Shown here: positions 49,260 to 60,731 of the stretch, in pieces | Layout of the letters: the number at the start of each line of letters is the position of its first letter | How positions within the stretch are numbered: the first letter of the stretch is position 1 | Position numbers and translations under genes: made by a program | The notes under the pieces: model-generated | Database searches by the model: none | The model's input: the letters and a program-made list of their open reading frames with translations, nothing else | Told to the model about the DNA's origin: nothing | DNA from: Haliclona indistincta | Lineage: Eukaryota > Porifera > Demospongiae > Haplosclerida > Chalinidae | Assembly (NCBI GenBank): GCA_964017065.1 | Contig: OZ024787.1 | Coordinates: 8,107,899-8,171,898, forward strand | DNA length: 64,000 nucleotides | Direction: 5' to 3'

Positions 49260-50881
49260 TCAGTCTTCGTCATCATAGTGGAATTGAAGCTTATTCCAAC
49301 CTGAAGATATAATAGAAAGATAATGATGACATACAAGTAATATCATGTACAATTTATCACAAGAGATGGTCTCCGATTGTAAATAAATAAGTGTGTGAGT
49401 GTGTATTTTCAATTGCTCACGAGAACATGTCAGTTAGACAGTAATGTAATAACTATAACTAGCACTACCAACCAAGTGCATGAGTACCAACAAACTACAG
49501 GTTATGAGACTACTACCGTGCTGGGCCATTACTAGACACATGCAGTTATATTTTCACAGTGAGGAAAAATAGGTGAATACAAAGCGCCTTTTCAACTCAA
49601 GACCATTGAAGTACTGCAGGAAAGTATGCTCTTAACAGACTATGTGTGCCTGTAAGCAAGCAGCACATAACAATGTGGTAGTCCCTCATCCAAGCCTCAC
49701 CTTCCTCCTGCTGAGGAGATGGCATGGACCAGACTGTTTGCGCAAGCACCAAAATTACCACTAAAACACGGTAACTTGTAAAACATCACATATGATTGGT
49801 ACATTTTAACGAACACTATTGAGACATGTCCGTTTCATCTTCCTACTGAAGTAGTGACCAATAGCTATGCGAGAAGGATTCTGGTGCACTCTCTCCTACT
49901 CGGAATGGTAAAACATTGCTCAAGAACAGCAATTTTGTGAATTGGTGGAACCTGACAATCGAGTTTTAGCCAGTGAAAATTCAATTTTAGTTTCCGTACA
50001 CCAGATTTGTATACTACTCCATTTGCTAACTTTATCAATTATTTTATGGGCTAATTTAGCGGAAAATGCAGTCAGTACCAGGCCACTAAATAAAAATGGG
50101 CTGGAGGCAAGGCTATCCTTATCCATGCATGCATGCACATGTCTGTACATGACATTGTGAGGCTATGAGCTCTTATTAATAAAAATGCTATTATTTGCAG
50201 ACATGCAGTTTTACAGATAAATAAAGGCATGATTTGAATACTAAAATTAACAATTCATCGAGCCCTTGTGAGTGTGCATAGTATCCTATGTCTTATATCA
50301 GTAGTCTCAACTAAAATGCGTGAGATTTCATTATTATGGTGTAATAATTATGGGAATTTGTGACTCGAATGCTTGAGTCTCGCGCATTTTGTGTGAGAGT
50401 TTAGAGGTCTGCTTATAATAGTACGATATACTGGGACAATGGGTTCTTCTACATGAATATCCCATTAATCAAACATCTCTATGCTCTACTCACCTATTTG
50501 ACGGTACTGTCTAAGAGCCTTGTTGTAAGCTTTTATCTCTTTCTGACAGTTCTGCAAGTGATTCACTTCTTCTCGCTTAACACAATCGTGCAATCTTTCT
50601 CGCAGAATTTTGACCACCTCGACACAGACAAGTCTATATAAAGACAATAAAATTCACATAGTCTATGTACACGACCCAATAACAAACTGGGCATTTCTAA
50701 CTATCGTCTTGAACTAACAAGGACATGGTCGACTGAACAGCCAACAAGACACTTGGAAAGGCTAGCCTAGTAAAGCATACAAATGTATTTACCTGTCACG
50801 ATATTCTTGTTCTTTCAAATGATATTTATCTACAAAGCTCGTATCTTCTGGAACATCAAGAGTCACTCCTCTGGTCGCCAT
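49260..50881 (-). CDS. NDUFB10: NDUFB10-like complex I subunit
   Basis: Exons 50881..50793, 50633..50494 and 49300..49260 encode 89 aa. The conserved core is ILRERLHDCVKREEVNHLQN followed by C, i.e. a C-x11-C pair in a helical context, as in NDUFB10 (PDSW subunit) of mitochondrial complex I, then KEIKAYNKALRQYR. Vertebrate NDUFB10 is about 170 aa, so the N-terminus is much shorter here; an upstream exon could be missing but ATG 50,881 has good context (AAAATGG). The second intron is unusually long for this region (about 1.2 kb). The stop lies 129 bp before the EME1 start on the same strand. Assignment is good but rests on one motif region. Confidence 0.78.
49301..50493 (-). other. Long intron of NDUFB10-like gene
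   Basis: Nothing recognisable apart from weak ORFs without splice-supported coding pattern. Confidence 0.5.
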
Positions 50882-50992
50882 TTTGTTACAACTCTTAACC
50901 ACGCCCTCGACCGCGCCTTGTTAGTGTTACAAATACGCATGCGCGAAGTATTATTACCACGTGTGTGATTTTATCCGTCCTTTCTTTCCATC
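50882..50992. promoter_or_regulatory. Shared promoter of NDUFB10-like (-) and RPL3 (+), with 5' TOP tract
   Basis: 111 bp separate the ATGs. CCTTTCTTTCC (50,979-50,989) directly before the RPL3 ATG resembles the 5' terminal oligopyrimidine tract of ribosomal protein mRNAs, which confers mTOR-dependent translation in animals. Confidence 0.6.
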
Positions 50993-53048
50993 ATGGTGAG
51001 CAGTAGGTGGTTTGATCCGCTCAATCCTGTCTTTCTCAGTAGCTAGTGTAGTCCTGTCTTTACTCAAACTAAACCTTTACAACCCATTTTTCAGTCTCAC
51101 AGGAAGTTTTCGGCTCCTCGTCACGGGTCTCTGGGATTCTTGCCCAGGAAGCGGTGCAAGCGCAATCGCGGTAAAGTGAAGAGCTTTCCTAAAGATGACC
51201 CTTCCAAGCCTTGTCATCTGACCGCTTTCCTTGGTTACAAAGCTGGTATGACTCACGTAGTCAGGGACCTCAATCGACCCGGATCAAGTAAGTTCTATAA
51301 AAATGAAATTTCTCCTTATTAATTTTATGTGAACTTCTATTTTCTCAGAGGCTCACAAAGCCGAGGTCGTTGAAGCTGTTACGATTATCGAGACCCCTCC
51401 TCTCGTGTGTGTGGGTATTGTCGGCTATGTGGAGACTCCACGTGGACTGCGACCCCTGAAGACCATCTTTGCCCAGCATCTGAACGAGGAGTGCAAACGT
51501 CGCTTTTACAAGAGCTGGTAAGAAAAATAACTTTTTCTGTGAAATCTATACTTGGTTCAAGTGACTGATGTGTCCCTACTCTGTGCAGTCGTGAACTCCT
51601 CTCACTAGCTGATGAGTTCTGGCTTTCTCTTCTTCCTCTTTGCTTCTAAAGGTTCAAGTGCAAACAGAGGGCATTCACTAAGGCTGCTAAGCGCTGGAAG
51701 GACGACGCTGGAAAGCTCGCCATTGATATGGACTTACAGAAGATGAAGAAGTACTGCAAGTTCATTCGTGTCATCTGCCACACTCAGGTATGGTACGGAA
51801 CAGGGTTACCTCTACATGCAAGTACACATGGTATTCTATGCCGCTAAAGTTCCAGTTGTGGCGATGATTCTGTGCCTCAGTTGGCGTTCCAGCTGCAAAA
51901 ATTACTCTACAGTGTATTTAATATCTTGATGGGTTTTCACACATCCATCAAGACGCTTGGACACTGACACTTGATCAACCAGCCTTTAGATACAAAAATG
52001 ATACTGCTACACTTTATTGTATTTCTAATGTCATGTTTTTTTGCAGGTCAGCAAGATATCTAGCCTGACTCAGAAGAAGGCTCATATCATGGAGATACAG
52101 GTTAATGGTGGAACCATCGCTGATAAGGTTAGTCTAATAGCCCTGCTGTGATGTGCTCTATCATACTCCACCATCAGGTGGACTGGGCCAGAGAGCACCT
52201 GGAGAAGGAGGTTCCTGTTAGCGATGTGTTCCAACAAAATGAAATACTTGATATCATTGGAATCACCAAGGGAAAGGGATTCAAAGGTAAGTTAAAGCTG
52301 TCACATGCACGAAATACCAAGTAGCAGCATAGACCGCAGTTGAATATGTGCGACCTTGATGACCTTTCTCCTCTTCATAGGTGTGACCAGTCGTTGGCAT
52401 TGTAAGAAGTTGCCTCGTAAGACACACAAGGGTCTGCGTAAAGTTGCTTGCATTGGCGCTTGGCATCCTAGCAGGGTCCAGTACTCCGTTGCTCGTGCTG
52501 GACAGAAAGGCTACCATCATCGCACTGAGCCCAACAAGAAGATATACCGCATTGGGTCGAGCACTGACACTGAGAACGGCTCCACTAAGTTTGACATGAC
52601 CAAGAAGAGGATCACTCCAATGGTGCGCTTGGACCTTTCAACTCATTTTTCATATTTTCCCTTCTCATATATAGGGCGGATTCCATCACTATGGACATGT
52701 CAATAACGATTTCTTGATGATGAAAGGCTCCATAATGGGTACCAAGAAACGTGTTATCACTATGCGTAAGGTCAGTAGCTAGATCTTGCTGGATAGTATG
52801 ATCACTTGTCCTCTCATCTTTACAGTGTCTGCAAGTTAAGTTTAGGAGAAAGGATCGCGAGGAGATCGACCTTAAGTTTATTGACACATCTTCTAAGTTT
52901 GGTCATGGACGTTTCCAGACCCCACAGGAAAAGGCCAGCTTTATGGTAAGCCACACCCGTAGTGTTTCATATGAATTATCTCTGTTTCCTGTCACAGGGC
53001 AAGTTGAAGAAAGACTATGAAAAGGAGAAGGCTGCTGCCGCTGAATAG
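50993..53048 (+). CDS. RPL3: 60S ribosomal protein L3 (uL3)
   Basis: Ten exons: 50993..50995 (ATG alone), 51095..51287, 51349..51517, 51652..51787, 52047..52127, 52178..52286, 52381..52622, 52675..52770, 52826..52945 and 52998..53048; 399 aa (human 403). Begins [20 protein letters not shown] and keeps [50 protein letters not shown] and FGHGRFQT. The protein is part of the large ribosomal subunit near the peptidyl transferase centre; the conserved W-finger region (GAWHP) is present. It is the parent of the decayed fragments among the Fic genes. Confidence 0.98.
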
Positions 53049-53418
53049 ACTGTAAAAATGTGTCTTTATAAAGAAATTCAGAATTTGGGTGTATCTTCGC
53101 ATGAAGGGGCGGGGCTGCGAGACTACATTCCTGTCCTGGCTCCAAAGCACGTGTGATGCTGGTTCTGTTCTTGCATGATTTTATGACGTACAGACACTGG
53201 AACAGTGCACTGTAGTCATACTAAGATCACATATTTTAGAAAGATCAGTAATCAAGGACTACGCAATACAGTTTTACGGATGAGTTCGCTGTATGCTAAG
53301 TTACACCATTGAGCCACGCCTCGCGATGGAACGTTAGGACGCATAATGAGCTGTACAACCTCCACGTGCACTCAAGTGAAAGTGTGAAGCGGAGTTGGAA
53401 AATCTCGAAAAAATCCAA
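53049..53418 (+). other. RPL3 3' flank / upstream region of Fic gene 1
   Basis: The sequence just after the RPL3 stop recurs after each RPL3 exon-10 copy (about 55,678, 58,319 and 60,955). It carries a GCGGGGCTGC... fragment of the 47,809 MITE end. Probably holds the Fic promoter; no clear TATA. Confidence 0.45.
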
Positions 53419-54273
53419 ATGGACATGCAAAAGGCGCCTTCGCTTGTCAGGCTTTACTTTCTTAGCTCTGAAGAGGACGATCCGGCTGTCGAGTGGAAAA
53501 ACTGCGTCCAGAAACTTTACGAGTGGAAAAACGGACTTTCTGCCAATTGCTCTCCAGAAATACTGAAGAAGTACAACGAGAAAATGGCTGCTCGGCTGGT
53601 GTGGGAGACAAATCTGCATGAGGACACCATTCCACGTGGGCTAAGCCAACCAGAAACAGAATCTGTCTTAATCAAGGCGTATAATGAAGAGAATGTATCT
53701 AGTCTTGACACAGGCGATGGTCTCTCGAAAATGATGCAACACCTGCGAGCATTCAAATTGCTCCACTCTCATATTAATGACGAGCTGACAGAAAGTATGA
53801 TCAAGGAGGCTCATCAGATAATGATGGCTGGACTCAGTAATGAACAAAGGATACCGGTAAATAATGGAGAGTATCGACAATCATTGGTTTTTGCAGGTGT
53901 ACATCAATTTCCCTCACATGAGTGTATCCAGCGGAACATGACCAGGATTGTTCGAGAGTACAGTGAGAGGGTATCATCTCCTGATCACGACCTGTACGAG
54001 TTAGCAAGTTGGCTTTATTTTGAAGTGGTCTCACTACATCCATTTGATGACGGCAACGGACGAATAAGTCGACTGCTGTGGTGTTACTCACTGATGAAAG
54101 ATGGAATACCCTTTCCAGTGATGTTAACCTCAGGTCACAAGAAGTCACAGAAGCATTTGGTAAAGTGTATTGAGAGGGACAGGAATTATTTCTTTACCAA
54201 GTGGCCTCATCTGACCACTCTAACTGTTATTAGTGTAGCTCTAGCATGGAAACAATTCTCTTTAAGTGTCTGA
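53419..54273 (+). CDS. Fic-domain protein 1
   Basis: Intronless, 284 aa from ATG 53,419; an in-frame TTG upstream is not a likely start. The Fic core is complete: HPFDDGNGRISR at about residues 207-218 (catalytic His, anion-binding GNG), a flap-like GEYRQS near 150-155 and GxHxFP near 160-165. TNLHED at 64-69 sits where class II Fic proteins have the inhibitory (S/T)xxxE(G/N) helix, with Asp replacing Gly/Asn. Fic proteins transfer AMP or related groups to protein side chains. No TPR, signal peptide or membrane segment is seen, so it differs from animal FICD. Here GVHQ replaces the GGHQ of copies 2 and 3. Confidence 0.88.
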   Translation: MDMQKAPSLVRLYFLSSEEDDPAVEWKNCVQKLYEWKNGLSANCSPEILKKYNEKMAARLVWETNLHEDTIPRGLSQPETESVLIKAYNEENVSSLDTGDGLSKMMQHLRAFKLLHSHINDELTESMIKEAHQIMMAGLSNEQRIPVNNGEYRQSLVFAGVHQFPSHECIQRNMTRIVREYSERVSSPDHDLYELASWLYFEVVSLHPFDDGNGRISRLLWCYSLMKDGIPFPVMLTSGHKKSQKHLVKCIERDRNYFFTKWPHLTTLTVISVALAWKQFSLSV

Positions 54274-54599
54274 TACACTAGAAAAATAGAACATTGCAAA
54301 GTCAATATAATGACATTTTCAACTTGCGGTCAGGTTATGTGCATACTTCCGGACCTGCATGCACATGACATTTTAGTTACTTAGCACCAAGGAATCTGCA
54401 CCCTTGGCTGCACATGTAGCAGCTTGTATAATTGAACTACTGATTGTGAAATTGCTCAGCTGGTTGTGGGTGCTAGCTACAGAACAGTACAGAATTCTAT
54501 TATGGTTACTAGGTTACTATAATTTTATTGTGCTATTATGCACATATTATTCTTGGTTCTCACGTGCCCTGCTCATACTCAAAATTATTCCGGCATAAC

Positions 54600-54830
54600 T
54601 AAGCATCCCAGATCCTTCTCTCATGTGTTGGTATTGTAGGCTACATGGAGGAGACTCACATGGACTGTGACCTAGCTCTAAAGACGATCTTTGCTCAGCA
54701 TCTAAACCGGAATGCATTACTTTCTCCAGAATTTTTTGTTTGGTTTAAGTATAACTAATGTGTCTTCACTCTGTGCAGTCCGGCACAGACTCCTCTGATG
54801 AATTCTGGCTTTCTCTTTTTGTCTCCACTG
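54600..54830 (+). pseudogene. RPL3 exon-3 / intron-3 relic (unit 1)
   Basis: 54,608-54,712 matches the RPL3 exon 3 stretch coding for [20 protein letters not shown]...QHLN, with indels. It is followed by intron-3-like sequence (ACTCTGTGCAGTC...TTCTGGCTTTCTCTT). Confidence 0.75.
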
Positions 54831-54926
54831 ACGGACACATTCTTTAAGTTTGATAACTATCATTGCACCGTTAAGTCTAGATAATCAAATCAAGAACTCA
54901 AGGATCTGACACTAGTCGTTAGTACA

Positions 54927-55121
54927 ATGGATGATGATCATGAAAATGATTTGTCTAGTAGCTATCCAAGAGCAGCATCTTTAGTTACAAATATAGACCC
55001 AAGGCTAGGGAAAACACCAATACAGACACTTCAAGATGCTGCCAGAGAATGGCAACCACCTCTTCTGTTGCAAATAGACTATAGAGTCCTCAAATGCACC
55101 TGCAAACGGTCACATGCGTAG
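54927..55121 (+). CDS. Small uncharacterised ORF (unit 1)
   Basis: 64 codons starting MDDDHENDLSSSYPRAASLV. The sister ORFs at 57,574 and 60,210 are 74 codons and share the first 55 or so, but the C-terminal part is shifted by an indel here. No known domain. It lies between RPL3 relics and could be a non-functional frame. Confidence 0.25.
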   Translation: MDDDHENDLSSSYPRAASLVTNIDPRLGKTPIQTLQDAAREWQPPLLLQIDYRVLKCTCKRSHA

Positions 55122-55450
55122 CAATGACTCATTCTAGTTATCTTACTTCTCTAACATGTATAAACTGATTTGACTGAGACAAAAGTTTGCATAATAACTA
55201 TTATGGTTGATTTTTGCTACTAAACAATGATAAAACATTAATTTTATTATTATTGATTCGGACATGGCTGTGCATTCATATAATACATCCTTTAAAGCAA
55301 AAATGAATTCAAAAAATTGCTTGGTCTAAAAACAAAATGCCGTCAGCAATGCGTGATCAACGTGCATGTGACACACGTAAAGATGCTGCTTATCATAATA
55401 ATTTATTTTTGTAATATCTATTTTGAGCATATTACTGAGGTCAAAAGCAG

Positions 55451-55677
55451 TGTCTGCAAGTCAAGTTTAGGAGAAAGGATCGTGAGGAGATTGACCTCAA
55501 GTTTATTGACACATCCTCTAAGTTTGGTCATGGACGTTTCCAGACCCCACAGGAAAAGGCCAGCTTTATGCATGGTAAGCCAAGCCCATAGTGTTTGATA
55601 TGAATTATCCCTGTTTTCTGTCACAGGGTAAGTTGAAGAAAGACTATGAAAAGGAGAAGGCTGCTGCCGCTGAATAA
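55451..55677 (+). pseudogene. RPL3 exons 9-10 copy (unit 1)
   Basis: Near-intact exon 9 (55,451-about 55,572, acceptor AG kept) and exon 10 (55,627-55,677, stop TAA instead of TAG) with the intron between them. Four extra bases (CATG) at the end of exon 9 move the donor. Exons 4-8 are absent. Confidence 0.85.
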
Positions 55678-56065
55678 ACTGTAAAATGTGTCTTTATAAA
55701 GAATAATTTTCAGAAATGAGTGTCATTTAGAATTTTTATGCGCAAAGGGGTGGGGCTGCCGCTGCAGCCCACGTGCGATGTATAGCGTGTTGGAGCTGTG
55801 CCACTAGCAGCCTGATTTCATGACATACAGACACTGCACTATACGAAAGTAGTTTAAGATCACATCTTTTAGTAAGGTCTACGCAATGCAGTTTTACAGA
55901 ATCCACGGATGAGTTCGCCGTATGCCATTGAGCCACGCCTCACGATGGTAATGCTTTGGGACACGTAATAATCATAGATATTATTATGTAATAATACACT
56001 TGAATAAAACCTCCACGAGGACTCAAGTGAAACTTTGAAGTGTGAAGCGGAGTTGATAAATCCAA

Positions 56066-56920
56066 ATGGACATGCAAAAAGCGCCTTTGCTTGTCAGGCT
56101 TTACTTTCTTAGCTCTGAAGAGGACGATCCGGCTGTGGTGTGGAAAAACTGCGTCCAGAAACTGTACGAGTGGAAGAACGGACTTTCTGCCAATTGCTCT
56201 CCAGAAATACTGAAGAAGTACAATGAGAAAATGGCTGCTCGGCTAGTGTGGGAGACAAATCTGCATGAGGACACCATTCCACGTGGGCTAAGCCAACCAG
56301 AAACAGAATCTGTCTTAACCAAGGCGTATAATGAAGAGAATGTACCTAGTCTTGATACAGGCGATGGTCTCTCGCAAATGATGCAACACCTGCGAGCATT
56401 GAAACTGTTCCACTCTCATATTAATGACGAGCTGACAGAAAGTATGATCAAGGAGGCTCATCGGATAATGATGGCTGGACTCAGTAATGAACAAGGGATA
56501 CCGGTAAATAATGGAGAGTACCGACAATCATCAGTTTTTGCAGGTGGACATCAATTTCCCTCACATGAGTGTATCCAGCGGAACATGACCAGGATTGTTC
56601 GAGAGTACAGCGAGAGGGTATCATCTCCTGATCATGACCTGTACGAGTTAGCAAGTTGGCTTTATTTTGAAGTGGTCTCGCTACATCCATTTGATGACGG
56701 CAACGGACGAATAAGTCGACTGCTGTGGTGTTACTCACTGATGAAAGATGGAATACCCTTTCCAGTGATGTTAACCTCAGGTCACAAGAAGTCACAGAAG
56801 CATTTGGTAAAGTGTATTGAGAGGGACAGGAATTATTTCTTTACCAAGTGGCCTCATCTGACCACTCTAACTGTTATTAGTGTAGCTCTAGCATGGAAAC
56901 AATTCTCTTTAAGTGTCTGA
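56066..56920 (+). CDS. Fic-domain protein 2
   Basis: 284 aa, intronless, collinear with Fic 1 (offset 2,647 bp). HPFDDGNGRISR, GEYRQS, GGHQFP and TNLHED are all intact. Differences from copy 1 are scattered substitutions (for example LFHSH for LLHSH, EQGIP for EQRIP). The absence of stops or frameshifts in all three copies suggests purifying selection or a recent origin. Family role as for Fic 1: protein AMPylation or related transfer, target unknown. Confidence 0.88.
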   Translation: MDMQKAPLLVRLYFLSSEEDDPAVVWKNCVQKLYEWKNGLSANCSPEILKKYNEKMAARLVWETNLHEDTIPRGLSQPETESVLTKAYNEENVPSLDTGDGLSQMMQHLRALKLFHSHINDELTESMIKEAHRIMMAGLSNEQGIPVNNGEYRQSSVFAGGHQFPSHECIQRNMTRIVREYSERVSSPDHDLYELASWLYFEVVSLHPFDDGNGRISRLLWCYSLMKDGIPFPVMLTSGHKKSQKHLVKCIERDRNYFFTKWPHLTTLTVISVALAWKQFSLSV

Positions 56921-57250
56921 TACACTAGAAAAAAATAGAACATTGCAAAGTCAATAATGACATTTTCAACTTGCGGTCAGGTTATGTGCATACTTCCGGA
57001 CCTGCATGCACATGACATTTTAGTTACTTAGCACCAAGGAATCTGCACCCTTGGCTGCACATGTAGCAGCTTGTATAATTGAACTACTGATTGTGAAATT
57101 GCTCAGCTGGTTGTGGGTGCTAGCTACAGAACAGTACAGAATTCTATTATAGTTACAAGGTTACTATAATTTTATTGTGCTATTATGCACATATTATTAT
57201 TGGTTCTCACGTGCCCTGCTCATACTCAAAATTATTCCGGCATAACTAAG

Positions 57251-57480
57251 CATCCCAGATCCTTCTCTCATGTGTTGGTATTGTAGGCTACTTGGAGGAG
57301 ACTCACATGGAGTGTGACCTAGCTCTAAAGACGATCTTTGCTCAGCATCTAAACCGGAATGCATTACTTTCTCCAGAATTTTTTGTTTGGTTTAAGTATA
57401 ACTAATGTGTCTTCACTCTGTGCAGTCCGGCACAGACTCCTCTGATGAATTCTGGCTTTCTCTTTTTGTCTCCGCTGACG
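57251..57480 (+). pseudogene. RPL3 exon-3 / intron-3 relic (unit 2)
   Basis: Same relic as at 54,600 with a few substitutions (CTACTTGGAGG for CTACATGGAGG). Confidence 0.75.
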
Positions 57481-57573
57481 GACACATTCTTTAAGTTTGA
57501 TAACTATCATTGCACCGTTAAGTCTAGATAATCAAATCAAGAACTCAAGGATCTGACACTAGTCGTTAGTACA

Positions 57574-57798
57574 ATGGATGATGATAATGAAAATGATTCG
57601 TCTAGTAGCTATCCAAGAGCAGCATCTTTAGTTACAAATATAGACCCAAGGCTAGGGAAAACACCAATGCAGACACTTCGAGATGCTGCCAGAGATAGGC
57701 AACCGCCTCTTCTGTTGCAAATAGACTATCCTCAAATGCACCTGCAAACGGTCGCATGCGTAGCAATGACTCATTCTAATTATCTCTTACTTCTCTAA
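57574..57798 (+). CDS. Small uncharacterised ORF (unit 2)
   Basis: 74 codons, MDDDNENDSSSSYPRAASLV start. Nearly identical to the 60,210 frame. No domain recognised. Confidence 0.25.
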   Translation: MDDDNENDSSSSYPRAASLVTNIDPRLGKTPMQTLRDAARDRQPPLLLQIDYPQMHLQTVACVAMTHSNYLLLL

Positions 57799-58095
57799 CA
57801 TGTATAAACTGAGTTGACTTGAGACAAAAGTTTGCATAATAACTATAATGGTTGACTTTTGCTACTAAACAATGATAAAACATTAATTTTATTATTATTG
57901 ATTCGGACATGTCTGTGCATTCATATAATACATCCTTTAAAGCGAAAATGAATTCAGCAAATTGCATGGTCAGAAAACAAAATGCCGTCAGCAATGCGTG
58001 ATCAACGTGCATGTGACACACGTAAAGATGCTGCTTATCATAATAATTTATTTTTGTAATATCTATTTTGAGCATATTACTGAGGTCAAAAGCGG

Positions 58096-58318
58096 TGTCT
58101 GCAAGTCAAGTTTAGGAGAAAGGATCGTGAGGAGATTGACCTCAAGTTTATTGACACATCCTCTAAGTTTGGTCATGGACGTTTCCAGACCCCACAGGAA
58201 AAGGCCAGCTTTATGGTAAGCCAAGCCCATAGTGTTTGATATGAATTATCCCTGTTTTCTGTCACAGGGCAAGTTGAAGAAAGACTATGAAAAGGAGAAG
58301 GCTGCTGCCGCTGAATAA
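58096..58318 (+). pseudogene. RPL3 exons 9-10 copy (unit 2)
   Basis: Exon 9 starts after GCGG: the acceptor AG has become GG. Exon 10 is 58,268-58,318. Coding sequence otherwise preserved. Confidence 0.85.
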
Positions 58319-58707
58319 ACTGTAAAATGTGTCTTTATAAAGAATAATTTTCAGAAATGAGTGTCATTTAGAATTTTTATGCGCAAAGGGGTGGGGCTGC
58401 CGCTGCAGCCCACGTGCGATGTATAGCGTGTTGGAGCTGTGCCACTAGCAGCCTGATTTCATGACATACAGACACTGCACTATACGAAAGTAGTTTAAGA
58501 TCACATCTTTTAGTAAGGTCTACGCAATGCAGTTTTACAGAATCCACGGATGAGTTCGCCGTATGCCATTGAGCCACGCCTCACGATGGTAATGCTTTGG
58601 GACACATAATAATCATAGATATTTATGTAATAATACACTTGAATAAAACCTCCACGTTGACTCAAGAAGTGAAACTTTGAAGTGTGAAGCGGAGTTGATA
58701 AATCCAA

Positions 58708-59562
58708 ATGGACATGCAAAAAGCGCCTTCGCTTGTCAGGCTTTACTTTCTTAGCTCTGAAGAGGACGAGCCGGCTGTGGTGTGGAAAAACTGCGTCCAG
58801 AAACTGTACGAGTGGAAGAACGGACTTTCTGCCAATTGCTCTCCAGAAATACTGAAGAAGTACAATGAGAAAATGGCTGCTCGGCTAGTGTGGGAGACAA
58901 ATCTGCATGAGGACACCATTCCACGTGGGCTAAGCCAACCAGAAACAGAATCTGTCTTGACCAAGGCGTATAATGAAGAGAACGTACCTAGTCTTGATAC
59001 AGGCGATGGTCTCTCGCAAATGATGCAACACCTGCGAGCATTGAAACTGTTCCACTCTCATATTAATGACGAGCTGACAGAAAGTATGATCAAGGAGGCT
59101 CATCGGATAATGATGGCTGGACTCAGTAATGAACAAGGGATACCGGTAAATAATGGAGAGTATCGACAATCATCGGTTTTTGCAGGTGGACATCAATTTC
59201 CCTCACATGAGTGTATCCAGCGGAACATGACCAGGATTGTTCGAGAGTACAGCGAGAGGGTATCAACTCCTGATCATGACCTGTACGAGTTAGCAAGTTG
59301 GCTTTTTTTTGAAGTGGTCTCGCTACATCCATTTGATGACGGCAATGGACGAATAAGTCGACTGCTGTGGTGTTACTCACTGATGAAAGATGGAATACCC
59401 TTTCCAGTGATGTTAACCTCAGGTCACAAGAAGTCACAGAAGCATTTGGTAAAGTGTATTAAGAGAGATGAGAATTATTTCTTTACCAAGTGGCCTCATC
59501 TGACCACTCTAACTGTTATTAGTGTAGCTCTAGCATGGAAACAATTCTCATCAAATGTATGA
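58708..59562 (+). CDS. Fic-domain protein 3
   Basis: 284 aa, intronless, 2,642 bp after copy 2. Catalytic HPFDDGNGRISR and TNLHED are intact. Differences include WLFFEVV, CIKRDENYF and the tail KQFSSNV in place of KQFSLSV, so this copy has the most C-terminal change. Family role as for Fic 1. Confidence 0.88.
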   Translation: MDMQKAPSLVRLYFLSSEEDEPAVVWKNCVQKLYEWKNGLSANCSPEILKKYNEKMAARLVWETNLHEDTIPRGLSQPETESVLTKAYNEENVPSLDTGDGLSQMMQHLRALKLFHSHINDELTESMIKEAHRIMMAGLSNEQGIPVNNGEYRQSSVFAGGHQFPSHECIQRNMTRIVREYSERVSTPDHDLYELASWLFFEVVSLHPFDDGNGRISRLLWCYSLMKDGIPFPVMLTSGHKKSQKHLVKCIKRDENYFFTKWPHLTTLTVISVALAWKQFSSNV

Positions 59563-59886
59563 TGCACTAGATTGCAATACAGTCAATAATTACATTTTCA
59601 AATTGCGGTCTGGTGATGTGCATACTTCCGGACCTGCATGCACATGACATTTTAGTTATTTAGCACCAACAATCAAATCTGCACCCTTGGCTGCACATGT
59701 AGCAGCTTGTATAATTGAACTACTGATTGTGAAATTGCTCAGCTGGTTGTGGGTGCTAGCTACAGAACAGTACAGAATTCTATTATAGTTACTAGGTTAC
59801 TATAATTTTATTGTGCTATTATACATATATTATTCTTGGTTCTCACGTGCCCCGCTCATACTCAAAATTATTCCGGCATAACTAAG

Positions 59887-60115
59887 CATTCCAGATCCTT
59901 CTCTCATGTGTTGGTATTGTAGGCTACATGGAGGAGACTCACATGGAGTGTGACCTAGCTCTAAAGACGATCTTTGCTCAGCATCTAAACCGGAATGCAT
60001 TACTTTCTCCAGAATTTTTTGTTTGGTTTAAGTATAACTAATGTGTCTTCACTCTGTGCAGTCCGGCACAGACTCCTCTGATGAATTCTGGCTTTCTCTT
60101 TTTGTCTCCGCTGAC
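59887..60115 (+). pseudogene. RPL3 exon-3 / intron-3 relic (unit 3)
   Basis: Third copy of the relic at 54,600. Confidence 0.75.
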
Positions 60116-60209
60116 GGACACATTCTTTAAGTTTGATAACTATCATTGCACCGTTAAGTCTAGATAATCAAATCAAGAACTCAAGGATCTGACACTAGTC
60201 GTTAGTACA

Positions 60210-60434
60210 ATGGATGATGATCATGAAAATGATTCGTCTAGTAGCTATCCAAGAGCAGCATCTTTAGTTACAAATATAGACCCAAGGCTAGGGAAAACAC
60301 CAATGCAGACACTTCGAGATGCTGCCAGAGATAGGCAACCGCCTCTTCTGTTGCAAATAGACTATCCTCAAATGCACCTGCAAACGGTCGCATGCGTAGC
60401 AATGACTCATTCTAATTATCTCTTACTTCTCTAA
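60210..60434 (+). CDS. Small uncharacterised ORF (unit 3)
   Basis: 74 codons, MDDDHENDSSSSYPRAASLV start. Differs from the unit 2 frame mainly at residue 5 (His/Asn). Confidence 0.25.
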   Translation: MDDDHENDSSSSYPRAASLVTNIDPRLGKTPMQTLRDAARDRQPPLLLQIDYPQMHLQTVACVAMTHSNYLLLL

Positions 60435-60731
60435 CATGTATAAACTGAGTTGACTTGAGACAAAAGTTTGCATAATAACTATAATGGTTGACTTTTGCTA
60501 CTAAACAATGATAAAACATTAATTTTATTATTATTGATTCGGACATGTCTGTGCATTCATATAATACATCCTTTGAAGCGAAAATGAATTCAGCAAATTG
60601 CATGGTCAGAAAACAAAATGCCGTCAGCAATGCGTGATCAACGTGCATGTGACACACGTAAAGATGCTGCTTATCATAATAATTTATTTTTGTAATATCT
60701 ATTTTGAGCATATTACTGAGGTCAAAAGCGG

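Noticed and set aside
51788..52046. RPL3 intron 4 as host of a box C/D snoRNA (hairpin 51,925-51,952, CTGA at 51,964)
   Set aside because: RPL3 introns host snoRNAs in vertebrates, but I find no canonical RTGATGA box C with a paired terminal stem around the CTGA.
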